Counted from the first letter of the stretch, positions 19,931 through 30,171 are shown. The stretch: 64,000 nucleotides of DNA from Aliikangiella marina (GCF_007004765.1 NZ_VIKR01000001.1:1302001-1366000), one strand, 5' to 3'. Translations and numbers: made by a program. Notes: a model not told the origin generated them from the sequence alone.

Positions 19931-22900
19931 TTTCAGGAAGTTTATAAACTTGAGAGTAATTTTCTAACAACAAAGCTAATTCAGCTATTGTAGGACTTTC
20001 AAAGATGGCTCTTAAAGGTAATTGACAATTAAATTCAGCTTTTATTTTGTTGAGAAGTCTCACGGCGATTAACGAATGACCTCCTAAAGCAAAAAAACTA
20101 TCATTTATGCCTACTTTTTCTTTTCTTAATAATTCCTGCCAAATCTCACATAACCGAGTCTCTGTCTCATTTGTAGGGTCAACAAAAGCAGATCTTATTA
20201 GATTTCCCTCATTAACATTTGGAAGACTTTCAAAATTAATCTTACCATTCACTGTCAAAGGTAAACTCTCTAAATATACATAATACTTAGGCGTCATATA
20301 TTGTGATAATTGAGTAGCGAGAAACGAATTTAGCACCCTTGAAAATTTAGCGTTGTCTTTAAGCACAATAGTCGAATAAATATTTTCTACTACTATATAA
20401 GCGACCAACTGGTTGTTAGCGGAACTTTGTTTGCTTTTAATGACAATACAATCTCGCACATACTCTGACTCACGAAGACTGTTTTCAATTTCGCTTAAGT
20501 CAACTCTAATACCATTTAGTTTGACTTGATTATCAACTCTTGAGAGGAACTCAAGATTGCCATCTTTACGCCAACGTACGAGATCACCTGTTTTGTACAT
20601 TTTATTAGGGCTGTTTTCTAAGAATGGATTATTTAAAAACCTTTGCTTGGTTTCCTGCGGATTATTGAAGTAGCCGCGAGACAGTCCTCTACCACCAACA
20701 TATAATTCCCCAGTGGTCCCTAATGGACACAGCTTGCGGCTAGTATTTAATACATAAAGATGTGCGTCTGCAATTGATTGACCAATTGGACAGTAAATAG
20801 AATCAATACTATCCAGGTTATTGTCAACTCGATATAGACTACATGCTACAGTTGTTTCTGCTGGTCCATATTGATTGAATATTTTTGCATTTGGAAAGGT
20901 TTTTTTGAGTTGACGAGCAGTATGTGTTGGGAATGCTTCTCCACCGATCACAAAACTATAGGCAGATTTAAATGTTTTGTTTTCCAGCAACGGAATGATA
21001 GCTGCAAGGTGGCTTGGGGTTAATCTGATTACCTGAGACTCATCTACCCGATTGCAGTTATTATTTAGAGTATTAGCTAGTTGCTCAATCTCCAAACCTT
21101 GGTCGAACAAACGTATAGTGCCTCCATATAGTAACGGAAGAAATATGCTTGGTATCGTTAAGTCAAATGCATAAGAAGTCGCTAAAAATGTTCCTTGCCG
21201 TGTTTTAGTATAGTAGTGCTGATGTATTGCGTTCAAGAAGGAACTCAACGCCTGATGTTCAACCATAACCCCTTTGGGTTCACCACTACTACCCGAAGTG
21301 TAAATTATGTAGGCTAAATCGTTAATGCTTGACTCAACATCGGTTAGATTATCACCGCTTTCTTGCTTAACGCTATATTCAACTTCAGCAGAATCAACAT
21401 TAATAATAGGTAGTTTTTCCCCATTAATAATGCGGCCTAGCCTGTTAAATTGTGCTGAATGTGTTAAAACACAATTAAATTTCTGACTTTCTAATAATTT
21501 TTTTGCTCGCTTATCTTGATAATCGGGATCAATTGGAAGATAACTTGCCCCTGATTTAAGAATTGCTAACATTGAAATAATCATTTCAATAGAGCGGTTA
21601 AAAAACAAAGGAATGATCGAATCCTTAGTCGCTCCTACTTTTACTAGATATCTTGCTAACTTATTTGACCTAATATTTAACTCATAAAAGCTCAAGTACC
21701 TTGACTGATGATGAAGCGCAATCTCGTCAGATCTATTTGTTACAGACTCCTCGAATATTCTGTGAATACACATTGGTTCGACATTAGTCAAATAGTTACT
21801 TTTCGATATTTCTAAAACCGACTTTTTCTGCTTTTCACCGAGCAGATTGATATCCCTTATCACTTGCTTTGGCTGTTTACAAGTTTCTAGGACTAAATTT
21901 TTAAACATATCCGAATAGTTATGGATCGTTTCAAAATCAAAGATTGCTGTATCATAACGCCACAAGATTTCTAAACCTTTATCGTTTTTTTGGACATCTA
22001 CATATATATCATGCTTAACAAAATGCTCTAGCTGCTCACTAATTTCATGAAACCCTTCTAAATCTTTGCTAAAACTGGAAGTCTCCTCTTCTTTCTCCTT
22101 GCTGCTTACATCGAGCTTAATTTGGAACAAAGGGTTATAATTGAGATTTCTATTCGGATTGACTTCCTCTACGAGCATATCAAAAGGTATATACTGAAAA
22201 GTAAATGCATCTAAAATCGTCCTTTTACAACGATTTAAATGCTCTAAGAAACTTTCTTTATTATTAATCGAATGTTTAATTACAATATCATTAATGAAGA
22301 AACCGACCACGTTATTTAGCGCTTTGACTTCTCTCCCAGAAATCGAACTACCTATTGCTACAGTCGAGCCTTCTGAACATTGCAAAATTAACTGTGACAA
22401 CACAGCATGTAAAAACATAAATAAGGTTACTTCCTGCTCTTGACAGAAGCTTTCTATGAGTGCAGCTTGCTCACTTTCTATAACGCTACGTACATAGCGA
22501 CCTTTATATTGACGATTTTTCGGTCGAATTCTATCTAAATTTAGATTATGGGTTTGCGGCAATTCATTTAACTGTGCTTTCCAGTAGGCTAAACCGTCTT
22601 TTATCTGATGAGAATTTAACCATTCACGCTGCCAGACGGCATAGTCACTATATTTTAGGTCTTTTTCTTCGCCGTAAGTATTACTAGTTAGCTCAGGTTT
22701 TTGATAACTTTCAATTATTGATTGCTTAATCAATTTTAAGGACCAAGCATCACATGCAATATGATGCAATGTATAAAGCAATAGATATCTATTCTCCGAT
22801 AGCTTTACTAAACTCGTTCTAAATTGTAAGTCAGTTTCAAGATTAAATGGCTTGTTCTTGTCTTTTATATAAAGCCTTTTAACTTCATTAACTTTCTGGA

Positions 22901-25900
22901 GCGTCTCTAATCCAGAATAATCATATTTTTTTATATTGAGATTAACTTTAGGTAGCAATAGTTGTATAGGGCTTCCGTCTCGATAGGAATAAACGGTTTT
23001 TAGAATATCATGATGTTCGACAACAGTATTCAAGGCTTTAGTTAACCGTTTTAAACAAATATTCTCTTCAAACAATATTCCTTCTGTAATGTTATACTGG
23101 ACACTGCCCAACTCTAGCTGGTCAATAAACCACAGTCTTTGTTGCGAGTAGGATAACGGCACACCTTTAAGCTTATCTTCTCTACTTATTCTTTTTATAT
23201 TTACAGATTTAGAGTTTAAGGTTTCACTTGATTTTATTATATCAGATAGTTCTGCTACAGTAGGACTTTCGAAAATTTGTCTTATCGTTACTGAAAGTTT
23301 AAATTTGTGGTTTATCTCGCCAACGAGTTTAGCGGCTAAGAGCGAATGTCCTCCTAACTTGAAAAAGTTATCCTCAATGCTTATTCTTTCTTGCTCTAGC
23401 AACTCTTGCCAAATACTACATAATTCTCTTTGATGTTCGTTTGTTGGCGCAATATAAATATTAGTTGTGGTTTCAAATTTCGGTAGCTTCTTCCGGTCAA
23501 GCTTACCATTAGTTGTCAGTTCAAAATTGTCTACGAATTGATAGTACTGAGGTATTAAATAATCTGGTAAGTAGTCTCGTAAATCGGTTTTAATTTTAGC
23601 TATAATTGATTGTTCACCATTTCTTTCTTTTTCTCTAGATGGATTATCTAGTTGAATATAAGCTACTAGCTGAGCGATATTATGTTCGTTTAGAAAAGTC
23701 GTGACTACACAGTTTTTTACAGCCTCTGAATTACTGACTGCTCGCTCAATTTCGTTAAGCTCGACTCGCGCTCCGTGTATTTTAACCTGCTCGTCTATAC
23801 GACCAATGTACTCTAAACTGATTGGTATTCCATTATCGTTTATAATATATCTAGCCAAATCACCACTACGATATAGCCTATCACCAATTTCGGAAAATAC
23901 ATTTGGAATAAATTTCTTCGCAGTTGCAGCTGGCTGTCCTAAATAACCTCGTGCTACACTGTTACCACTTATAACAACTTCCCCAGGAAACCCCAAAGGA
24001 ACAAGCTTTTGTTCTGGATCACATAGAAATAGTTCAACATTCTCAATACTACTTCCGATTGATACCGCGCTTCGACTTTCATTAGTTTGAGTATTCTTAG
24101 TAATTACATTGGTACTTACTCCTACGCAGGTCTCTGTGGGTCCATACTCATTAATAAATATGCTATTAGGCAGAACTTCTTGTTTCCACTTGGTTAATAG
24201 CCTGGTATTGAACTGTTCTCCACCTACTATAAAATAGTGTCTCTGTTTGCCAGCTTTAGGTTCTGCATTAATTCTAATAGTTTTCAAATGAGTTGGCGTA
24301 AGTTTAAACAATAGATTCTGTTGGTCATTAAAAATAGCAGCGGTTAACTCTTCGAGTTCGTTTTCTTCAGAAGTTAATTTCACAAACTTACCGCAGAACA
24401 GTGGTGCTAGGAGACTCGTGATAGTCGCGTCAAAACTGACCGAGCTAGCTACGCAAGAACCATCAATTGATTGATTAAAGTATTCGTCCTTACAATGTGA
24501 AATGTAGTTAAGCAAAGCTTTTCGTGTGACTTGGACCCCTTTTGCTTGACCAGACGATCCGGAAGTAAACATGACATAAGCTAAAAATTCGGGATGAATT
24601 TTATCTGACACTAGCTTGATTTTTTCTAGTTCTAGCGGTTTGTTTCTACGCTTTATCGAGTCCAGCGGTAATGTAGGTATTGGAAAATCAACGAGTTCTT
24701 TGGAGCTTATAGTCTGAGTGAAAACATATTGGCTATTTGAACACTGCAGGATTTCAGAAATTTTTGCTTTTGGTAGTTTAGGATCAATTGGTACATATGC
24801 AGCGCCTAATTTTAAAATCGCGAACACAGCCGCAATTAAATCGCTTCCTCTTTCAACACATACTGCAACCGGTTGCTCATAATTTATATTAAGCACAGCT
24901 AAATAGCTAGCGATTTCTAGTACTCTTTGATTTAATCCTCCATAGGTAATTTGGACACTATTCATTTCGATCGCTAGTTTATTTGGCGATTCGCTTGCAA
25001 CTTGGTCAAAATAACAGAAAAAATCATTCACTCTTTCATTTGTTTTATTTGGCAGACCAATTTTACTGTTTAAGGTCTTATATTCTTTGAAGAGTAAGCG
25101 TCTTTTTTGCTCCGACATTAAATCAAATTGATAAAGCTTTAGATGTGGATTTGCTATTACGCTATCAATCAACACTTCATAGCAGTGAGCTAAATTTGTA
25201 ATGGTAGCGTCAGAAAACAAGTTGCCGTCATAAACCCATGATAAAACAATACTGCTATTTACCTCTTTAACGTTCAAATAGAGTTCATCTTTAACATTGT
25301 TAAAGACTTGGGATTTACTCCCGATTGACAATATCTCTTCAAAACTCTTATTAGATTGATTCTTATCAAAAGATAAATGGTTAATTTTACTATTCTTGAC
25401 TTTACTTTCAAACGAAAACTGGACTTGAACAAGTGGATTATGAGTTAATGTTCTCTGAGGATTCAGCTCTTCAACTAGCATATCAAATGGAATATCTTGG
25501 TTATTAAACGCTTGAAGAACTATTTCTTTTGATTCGTTTAAACATTGAGTGAATGAGACATTTAAATCTAATTGGTTTCGCAAAACTAGGGTGTTGACAA
25601 AAAAGCCAATTAGATCCTCAAGTTTTGAATGATTTCTACCAGACACCGGTGTCCCAACAACTACATCACTTTCAAGGCTCACTCGAGATAATAATAAGCT
25701 GAAAACCGTATAGAAAAACATAAATTGAGTAACTTGATGTCGATTACAAAACTTATTTATACCGAGTGTATTTTTAGAATCAATCGCCTTATGAAATACC
25801 ATTCCTTTGGTAGGAGCATTAACTTTACGCTCACGATCTATAGGAAGACTGTGTAATTGTGGGATATTCTTTAGCGCGCATTTCCAATAATTAAGTTGAC

Positions 25901-28900
25901 GACTTAAACTCTTTGCCTCAAAACATCGATGCTGCCACATGCTGTAATCTGCATATTGAATTGGAAGGGGCATCAAGGGGCTCGCTAAACCAGCAATAAA
26001 TGCTGAATAAAGTTCATTAAATTCATTTTCTAAAATTTTAATTGACCATCCATCACAAGCGATATGATGAACGACATAAACAACTATATTTTCATTTTCG
26101 CTTAGTTTCACATTGCTTACTTTAATCAGCAGATCCGATTCTAATTGGAATTCTACAAGCGACATTTTTTGATAATAGGATTTAAAACTATGTAATTTTT
26201 CTTTATCTTTTAGCCCGCTAAAATCTTGGCATTCTATTGTTATATCTGGCTTTTTATTGATTTTTTGATATACATTTTTACCCGAACTGACGTAATTAGT
26301 CCTCAAGACTTCATGTCGTTGCACAATAGTATTCAAGACGTTTCGAAAAATAGCTTTGTTAAACTCATCGACGAGCGGGAAGTAGCCTGCTACGTTATAT
26401 TCGGTCTTAAAGCTATCTAATTGGTCAATAAACCAAAGTCGACGCTGCGCATAAGATAACTCAATTTTTTTGCTTCTATCCTGGGGTTCAATATCAGGGA
26501 GATTATTCAAGTCTCTTTTTTGCGTAAGCGAATTCGCAAAATCAGCTAAAACAGGATTTTCAAATACGTTTTTGAGAGGTACTTCTATTTGATGTTTGGT
26601 TCTTATCGCACTAACAAGTCGTGTTGCCAATAAAGAGTGTCCGCCTAGGTCGAAAAAATTATCGTTAATTCCGATTTGCTCTACGTCCAATAAATCTGAC
26701 CAAATTTGACTTAGGCTCGACTCGAAATTATTTCTAGGCTTAATGTAATAGTTTTTTGATATACCATATTCGCTGTGTAAAGGTAGGGCTTCAACATCGA
26801 GTTTTCCGTTTGTAGTTAATGGTAATTTATCCATTATAACAAAGCCAGCAGGAATCATATAACTCGGCAGTGATTGTTGGAGCTGTGTTTTATATTTATC
26901 AATTAATTCTTTCTCTGAATGCTCATCTGAAACTTTACTTACCACATAAGCGATAATTTGAGCTTTACTAGAATGAGGATTAAATATTTTTACGGCAGCA
27001 TCAACAACATTATGTAAATTTAAAAGACAACTCTCTATTTCGCTTAATTCAATTCTAAAACCTCGGATTTTTATTTGGTGATCGATACGACCATAAAACT
27101 CAAGCAAGCCTTGAGAATTAAACCTTACTAAATCACCCGTCTTGTATAACCGACTCCCCTTTTCTGAAGTAAATGGATTGGGTATAAAACGTTCGGCCGT
27201 TAAAACAGGCTTTTTGTAATACCCTGTTGCAACCCCTTTACCGGCAATATATAACTCTCCGATACAGCCTATACTTTGACGAACATATGATTGATTGAGT
27301 ACATATAGTTGCGTGTCCCCTAATTTTTCACCAATTGGAACTATGTTTGTTTTTATAGTACGGTATTTCGATTCGTCCAAAGGATAAATTGTCGCGCCAA
27401 CCGTGGTTTCAGTCGGTCCGTATTCATTGATAAATAGAGAACTTGGTAAGAATTCGGAATGCCAGAGCTGAATGGTTTCCTTTGATAACGCTTCTCCAGC
27501 TACTACAATAACGTGATGAGCATTTTCATTTTTTTTGATATACCCCTTAGACATCATCGCTTCAAGATGAGACGGTGTTAACTTAAATAAATAGTTATTT
27601 TCGTCATCGCATAAACAATCTGCCAAATGATCAAGAACCAAATCTTCTTCTGGAAGCAATTCAACAAACTTACCACAAATTAAGGGGACTAATAACGATC
27701 CTATCGTTGCATCAAAAACAAGTGGCGAACTAACGATAGCTCCATCTATGTGTGGCAACATAAATTCAGAAACTGCCGTTTTCAAAAATTCGACCAAACT
27801 TTGGTGATTGACGGCAACACCTTTTGGTTTACCAGTAGAACCAGACGTATAGATGATATAAGCAATTTGATGATGAGAGTAAAAAGAATACTCTTTGATC
27901 AGATTATTCTTTGATAATTCTAAAAATCGAGCAGTTAATTTCTTTTCATCAACACAAATGGTTGGTATTTGATTTTGGTCAAATTTTATTTTTTGCGACT
28001 TAGTGGTTAAAAGGAATTTGGCATTACTATCTTTTAGCATATACGCCAAACGTTCTCGAGGGTAAACTGGATCCAAAGGTAAATAGATTGCGCCGACCTT
28101 TAAAATCGCTAGTAAACTAATTAGCATTTCAGTAGAACGTTGAATATTTAAACCAACAACAACCCCTGGGTTAACTCCAACCTCTTCTAGGTAATGCGCT
28201 AACTGATTTGCTCTTTCATTGATAGTTTGGTAGGTAAATTCCTGATTATCATAGATTACAGCGATAGCATCAGGTTTGTCATTCACCTGTTCCTCGAATA
28301 ACTGATGAAAGCAATCTGTTAATTCGCATGATTCGGATGACCTATTCCAATCATTTAATAATGCTAACTCCTCATTACTAATTATATTTAGTTCACCGAC
28401 CTTTAACACTGAAACAGTTTCATTTTGATAACTTTCTGTGATGCTTTCTAATAGTACTTTGAACGTATTTGCAAAACGTCGAACGCTGTCTTCAGCAAAG
28501 AGAGCAATATTGAATAGCCAAGTAAAGGAAAATGCTTCCGAATTTTCATAAACATCTAGCTTGAGATCAAACCTAGTACTCATTTTTCCGCTGAGTCTAC
28601 TATCATCGGACTGAGAGGTATCTTGTTGTTGCATTGACTCTAATTGAGAGCCTTCATTATTCTGAACACCAAATAGTATTTGTACAATGGGATTGAAACT
28701 CAGGTCACGCTCTGGATTGAGTTCCTCCACAATCATATCAAATGGGACCATTTGGTTTTCGAAGGCGTTTAACACATTTACTTTATTGGTTTGCAATAAC
28801 TCTTGAAATGTTGGATTAGTGGTTAAATCGGTACGCATCACTAAAATATTGAGAAAAAGGCCAATCATTTCCTCTAAATTGCGGTGTTCTCGACCTGCTA

Positions 28901-29963
28901 CCGCGGCTCCAAAAACAATATCGGATTCATTACTAATTCTGCTCAATAAAACTGCGAAAGCGGTTTGTAAAAACATGAATAAAGTAACGTCCTGCTGTTT
29001 ACAAATTTGTCTAATGCGACTGATGAGATCCTTGGGTAGCTGCTGAGTAAAAAACTGACCGTCAAATGTCTTTCTGTTGGGTCTTATATAATCTAATGGC
29101 AAATTGTGTTTGATAGGTATATCTAACAAGTACGACTTCCAGAATTCCAAACTAGATTTTAGGTTATCACCTGCAAGCCAGTCTTTTTGCCACGCAGAAT
29201 AGTCTGCATATTGAAATTCAAGTGGCGCCAATGGCGATTCCAAACCTTTAGCAAAAGCGCGATAAAGGATATTAAACTCATTTTTAAAGATTGAGACTGA
29301 CCAGCCATCGCCCGCAATGTGGTGTAACGTGTAAAAAGCGACAAAATTTTTATTAGGAATCTTCACAAGATTCATTCGAATCATTAATTCTTTTTCTAAA
29401 TCGAATGGTATTTTTTCATCCGATTGCATAATGTTTTGCAATCTAGAATTAAGTTCATGTTGTTCTAAATTGGCTATGTCGTATTCTTTAATTACTGGTT
29501 CATATTGCTTAACAATATGCTGTCTAGGTTTACCCTCTTCTTCCTTAAAACAAGTTCGTAACACATGATGTCTCTCTAACATCGCATGATAAGCTTTAGC
29601 AAAAGCGGCCTTATCAAACGGAGCTTCAAAGAAAAGCACTCCCTGAGTATTATACTGTGTGTTTCCCTTTTGAAGTTTGTCTTCAAACCAAAGACGGTGT
29701 TGGGCGTAAGACAGTGGGATATCAGAATCATTGCTGTTAACTTTTACTAACTCGATAGGTTTCAACACCGGTTTTGAGTCACGATTATCAATATTTAATA
29801 GGTATGACTTTATGGCTTCCTTGTTTTTTTGAACGCGTTTTTTATCTAGGTCTGAGAAATTGCCTTTCTTCGATCGATATTTTAAATCGTCCCCTTCTAC
29901 ATATAAAAATATCCCATCTTTTATAAGTTTTCGAACGAGCGTAATAATTTCTCTGGTTTCCAT
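16581..29963 (-). CDS. NRPS-E, four complete modules (dock-C-A-PCP and three C-A-PCP)
   Basis: NRPS of 4460 residues. Order: TubC-type docking domain (1-57), C1 (80-520, HHIAGDGWS), A1 (530-1060), PCP1 (about 1109), C2 (1165-1620, HHIACDGWS), A2 (1625-2160), PCP2 (about 2207), C3 (2270-2700, HHIACDAWS), A3 (2715-3250), PCP3 (about 3298), C4 (3350-3795, HHIAADGWS), A4 (3805-4350), PCP4 (about 4393) and a tail ending in DDAEEVVLE. All PCPs have GGHSL; there are no E or methyltransferase domains. It starts with ATG after a long intergenic region and has only a weak AGG eight bases upstream. The TGA overlaps the NRPS-F start as ATGA. It is the only NRPS here in which every A domain looks complete. 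Modules 1 and 4 share one code. Confidence 0.97.
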   Translation of the reverse strand: METREIITLVRKLIKDGIFLYVEGDDLKYRSKKGNFSDLDKKRVQKNKEAIKSYLLNIDNRDSKPVLKPIELVKVNSNDSDIPLSYAQHRLWFEDKLQKGNTQYNTQGVLFFEAPFDKAAFAKAYHAMLERHHVLRTCFKEEEGKPRQHIVKQYEPVIKEYDIANLEQHELNSRLQNIMQSDEKIPFDLEKELMIRMNLVKIPNKNFVAFYTLHHIAGDGWSVSIFKNEFNILYRAFAKGLESPLAPLEFQYADYSAWQKDWLAGDNLKSSLEFWKSYLLDIPIKHNLPLDYIRPNRKTFDGQFFTQQLPKDLISRIRQICKQQDVTLFMFLQTAFAVLLSRISNESDIVFGAAVAGREHRNLEEMIGLFLNILVMRTDLTTNPTFQELLQTNKVNVLNAFENQMVPFDMIVEELNPERDLSFNPIVQILFGVQNNEGSQLESMQQQDTSQSDDSRLSGKMSTRFDLKLDVYENSEAFSFTWLFNIALFAEDSVRRFANTFKVLLESITESYQNETVSVLKVGELNIISNEELALLNDWNRSSESCELTDCFHQLFEEQVNDKPDAIAVIYDNQEFTYQTINERANQLAHYLEEVGVNPGVVVGLNIQRSTEMLISLLAILKVGAIYLPLDPVYPRERLAYMLKDSNAKFLLTTKSQKIKFDQNQIPTICVDEKKLTARFLELSKNNLIKEYSFYSHHQIAYIIYTSGSTGKPKGVAVNHQSLVEFLKTAVSEFMLPHIDGAIVSSPLVFDATIGSLLVPLICGKFVELLPEEDLVLDHLADCLCDDENNYLFKLTPSHLEAMMSKGYIKKNENAHHVIVVAGEALSKETIQLWHSEFLPSSLFINEYGPTETTVGATIYPLDESKYRTIKTNIVPIGEKLGDTQLYVLNQSYVRQSIGCIGELYIAGKGVATGYYKKPVLTAERFIPNPFTSEKGSRLYKTGDLVRFNSQGLLEFYGRIDHQIKIRGFRIELSEIESCLLNLHNVVDAAVKIFNPHSSKAQIIAYVVSKVSDEHSEKELIDKYKTQLQQSLPSYMIPAGFVIMDKLPLTTNGKLDVEALPLHSEYGISKNYYIKPRNNFESSLSQIWSDLLDVEQIGINDNFFDLGGHSLLATRLVSAIRTKHQIEVPLKNVFENPVLADFANSLTQKRDLNNLPDIEPQDRSKKIELSYAQRRLWFIDQLDSFKTEYNVAGYFPLVDEFNKAIFRNVLNTIVQRHEVLRTNYVSSGKNVYQKINKKPDITIECQDFSGLKDKEKLHSFKSYYQKMSLVEFQLESDLLIKVSNVKLSENENIVVYVVHHIACDGWSIKILENEFNELYSAFIAGLASPLMPLPIQYADYSMWQHRCFEAKSLSRQLNYWKCALKNIPQLHSLPIDRERKVNAPTKGMVFHKAIDSKNTLGINKFCNRHQVTQFMFFYTVFSLLLSRVSLESDVVVGTPVSGRNHSKLEDLIGFFVNTLVLRNQLDLNVSFTQCLNESKEIVLQAFNNQDIPFDMLVEELNPQRTLTHNPLVQVQFSFESKVKNSKINHLSFDKNQSNKSFEEILSIGSKSQVFNNVKDELYLNVKEVNSSIVLSWVYDGNLFSDATITNLAHCYEVLIDSVIANPHLKLYQFDLMSEQKRRLLFKEYKTLNSKIGLPNKTNERVNDFFCYFDQVASESPNKLAIEMNSVQITYGGLNQRVLEIASYLAVLNINYEQPVAVCVERGSDLIAAVFAILKLGAAYVPIDPKLPKAKISEILQCSNSQYVFTQTISSKELVDFPIPTLPLDSIKRRNKPLELEKIKLVSDKIHPEFLAYVMFTSGSSGQAKGVQVTRKALLNYISHCKDEYFNQSIDGSCVASSVSFDATITSLLAPLFCGKFVKLTSEENELEELTAAIFNDQQNLLFKLTPTHLKTIRINAEPKAGKQRHYFIVGGEQFNTRLLTKWKQEVLPNSIFINEYGPTETCVGVSTNVITKNTQTNESRSAVSIGSSIENVELFLCDPEQKLVPLGFPGEVVISGNSVARGYLGQPAATAKKFIPNVFSEIGDRLYRSGDLARYIINDNGIPISLEYIGRIDEQVKIHGARVELNEIERAVSNSEAVKNCVVTTFLNEHNIAQLVAYIQLDNPSREKERNGEQSIIAKIKTDLRDYLPDYLIPQYYQFVDNFELTTNGKLDRKKLPKFETTTNIYIAPTNEHQRELCSIWQELLEQERISIEDNFFKLGGHSLLAAKLVGEINHKFKLSVTIRQIFESPTVAELSDIIKSSETLNSKSVNIKRISREDKLKGVPLSYSQQRLWFIDQLELGSVQYNITEGILFEENICLKRLTKALNTVVEHHDILKTVYSYRDGSPIQLLLPKVNLNIKKYDYSGLETLQKVNEVKRLYIKDKNKPFNLETDLQFRTSLVKLSENRYLLLYTLHHIACDAWSLKLIKQSIIESYQKPELTSNTYGEEKDLKYSDYAVWQREWLNSHQIKDGLAYWKAQLNELPQTHNLNLDRIRPKNRQYKGRYVRSVIESEQAALIESFCQEQEVTLFMFLHAVLSQLILQCSEGSTVAIGSSISGREVKALNNVVGFFINDIVIKHSINNKESFLEHLNRCKRTILDAFTFQYIPFDMLVEEVNPNRNLNYNPLFQIKLDVSSKEKEEETSSFSKDLEGFHEISEQLEHFVKHDIYVDVQKNDKGLEILWRYDTAIFDFETIHNYSDMFKNLVLETCKQPKQVIRDINLLGEKQKKSVLEISKSNYLTNVEPMCIHRIFEESVTNRSDEIALHHQSRYLSFYELNIRSNKLARYLVKVGATKDSIIPLFFNRSIEMIISMLAILKSGASYLPIDPDYQDKRAKKLLESQKFNCVLTHSAQFNRLGRIINGEKLPIINVDSAEVEYSVKQESGDNLTDVESSINDLAYIIYTSGSSGEPKGVMVEHQALSSFLNAIHQHYYTKTRQGTFLATSYAFDLTIPSIFLPLLYGGTIRLFDQGLEIEQLANTLNNNCNRVDESQVIRLTPSHLAAIIPLLENKTFKSAYSFVIGGEAFPTHTARQLKKTFPNAKIFNQYGPAETTVACSLYRVDNNLDSIDSIYCPIGQSIADAHLYVLNTSRKLCPLGTTGELYVGGRGLSRGYFNNPQETKQRFLNNPFLENSPNKMYKTGDLVRWRKDGNLEFLSRVDNQVKLNGIRVDLSEIENSLRESEYVRDCIVIKSKQSSANNQLVAYIVVENIYSTIVLKDNAKFSRVLNSFLATQLSQYMTPKYYVYLESLPLTVNGKINFESLPNVNEGNLIRSAFVDPTNETETRLCEIWQELLRKEKVGINDSFFALGGHSLIAVRLLNKIKAEFNCQLPLRAIFESPTIAELALLLENYSQVYKLPEIEKVDRNKKIPLSFSQRRLWFVDQLGGGSSQYNMKGKLKLDSEFDREYFEKTIKTLLLRHEILRTKYIQHSDGIYQELFEAYSLPVFYYDISEMASTEQKNRINDISTGVVNKKFDLTHELPIRFIAIKSSVNDYLVFYVLHHIAADGWSSDILQKDFTSIYSNHQSQNEIKLPSLEVQYADYANWQINSVPDSFYEAQLGYWKEKLKEIPVVHGLPLDRPRPPIQNYRGRLFRQILSKEINEQISQYCDQKEVTLFMFMQTLFALLIGRYSDSSDIVMGTAVAGRNQPELENVIGLFLNILVLRTDLSKNETFESLIDLNKSMILEAFANQDLPFDRLVEELSPQRNLRHNSLVQILFGVQNNENELTSGVTEVDTMRKRIFGEFVDVELSIRFDLKLDVFQVGNSLVLEWFFDESLFIDATIERMTTSFSELLEVILQQSIARNQPIQQIEFLSRFEKSALLDKWNKSSAYRYPGHLWFEWFEAHVIKSPDSIAVIKDSDEVTYHELNKKANQLANMLLSRGIKTDQLIGICLERSIDMLIALLAINKAGAGYVPLDPNSPEERLSFILQDSDCKLVLTQESIAGNQLNLVENKLCIDNDAFIKTLANYDIKNIDRSKSNLHESNVAYVIYTSGSTGVPKGVVTTHRNLSEFLSAAGDNFINTEISGAIVSSTLVFDATVGSLLVPLCFGLYAEILDDGIIAIEQLSDCLSDDESSYLFKITPSHIEAVISKGFIQKNVTSKHVLVIAGEALASNLIFEGIKDLLPNSLLINEYGPTETTVGSTTFNISDIDKTPHLNTIPIGQSLGCTDLYVLNQHQQIMPIGGTGELYIGGEGIARGYLRRPSLTAEKFLPNPFSLVPGERLYRTGDLVKYLSDTENYAGNITFVGRVDHQVKIRGYRIELDEIQKHLEETSLIKNAVVVARQRKDIGVSLIAYIVVQDVQNTSTLNNDVALVGGNELAERLKNILRNKLPEYMVPSSYMVIKEMPLTLNGKIDISALPDVDVNSLNHRKFKEPTSKTEISMCQMWQSLLGLNQVGVLDNFFDLGGHSLLATRLISLVREEFQVEISLRALFENPSVESFSTCIDDCLLDQAMLKNKQDLSGTDDAEEVVLE
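19931..23200 (-). other. NRPS-E module 3: C-A-PCP, code DLPRVGQVAK
   Basis: The C domain has HHIACDAWS (Ala for Gly). A motifs: YTSGSSGEPKG, FDLTIPSIF, VIRLTPSHL, VIGGEAF, NQYGPAETTVAC (GPAE for GPTE), YKTGDLVRW, VNGK. Arg at 278 is unusual. The code resembles that of NRPS-F module 1 and may select a related residue; not assigned. A8 reads VKLNGIRVDL. The PCP has FFALGGHSL. Confidence 0.74.
23201..26490 (-). other. NRPS-E module 2: C-A(Asn-like)-PCP
   Basis: The C domain has HHIACDGWS. The A domain reads FTSGSSGQAKG, FDATITSLL, LFKLTPTHL, IVGGEQF, NEYGPTETCVGV, YRSGDLARY, TNGK. Code DATKIGEVGK is close to Asn-type codes and nearly identical to that of NRPS-C module 3. A8 has VKIHGARVEL (His for Arg). 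The PCP has FFKLGGHSLL. Confidence 0.76.
26491..29963 (-). other. NRPS-E module 1: docking-C-A-PCP, code DAGKVAEVGK
   Basis: The docking domain (METREIITLVRKLIKDG, hairpin IFLYVEGDDLKYR) is followed by an LCL-like C domain with HHIAGDGWS. A motifs: YTSGSTGKPKG, FDATIGSLL, LFKLTPSHL, VVAGEAL, NEYGPTETTVGA, TNGK. Lys278 and the EVGK end resemble Asn-type codes, but Gly at 239 and Ala at 301 differ. Substrate left open. Confidence 0.75.
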
Positions 29964-30171
29964 TAAAGATACCTATTAAACAATCGTTAAGAGATTGCGC
30001 TTTTATTTGTATTTTAGGCCCATACCGTCAAAAGTAACATAACCGGCTGTAGTTACAGACTTGTTTCAATTGAGTTTTTCTTTTGGTCAAAAATATACCG
30101 ATTTAATGAAGTAGGTATATATAAATAAACTAAACTTCTACTAATCGAGTTAACTAAATTACTGCTTTAAT

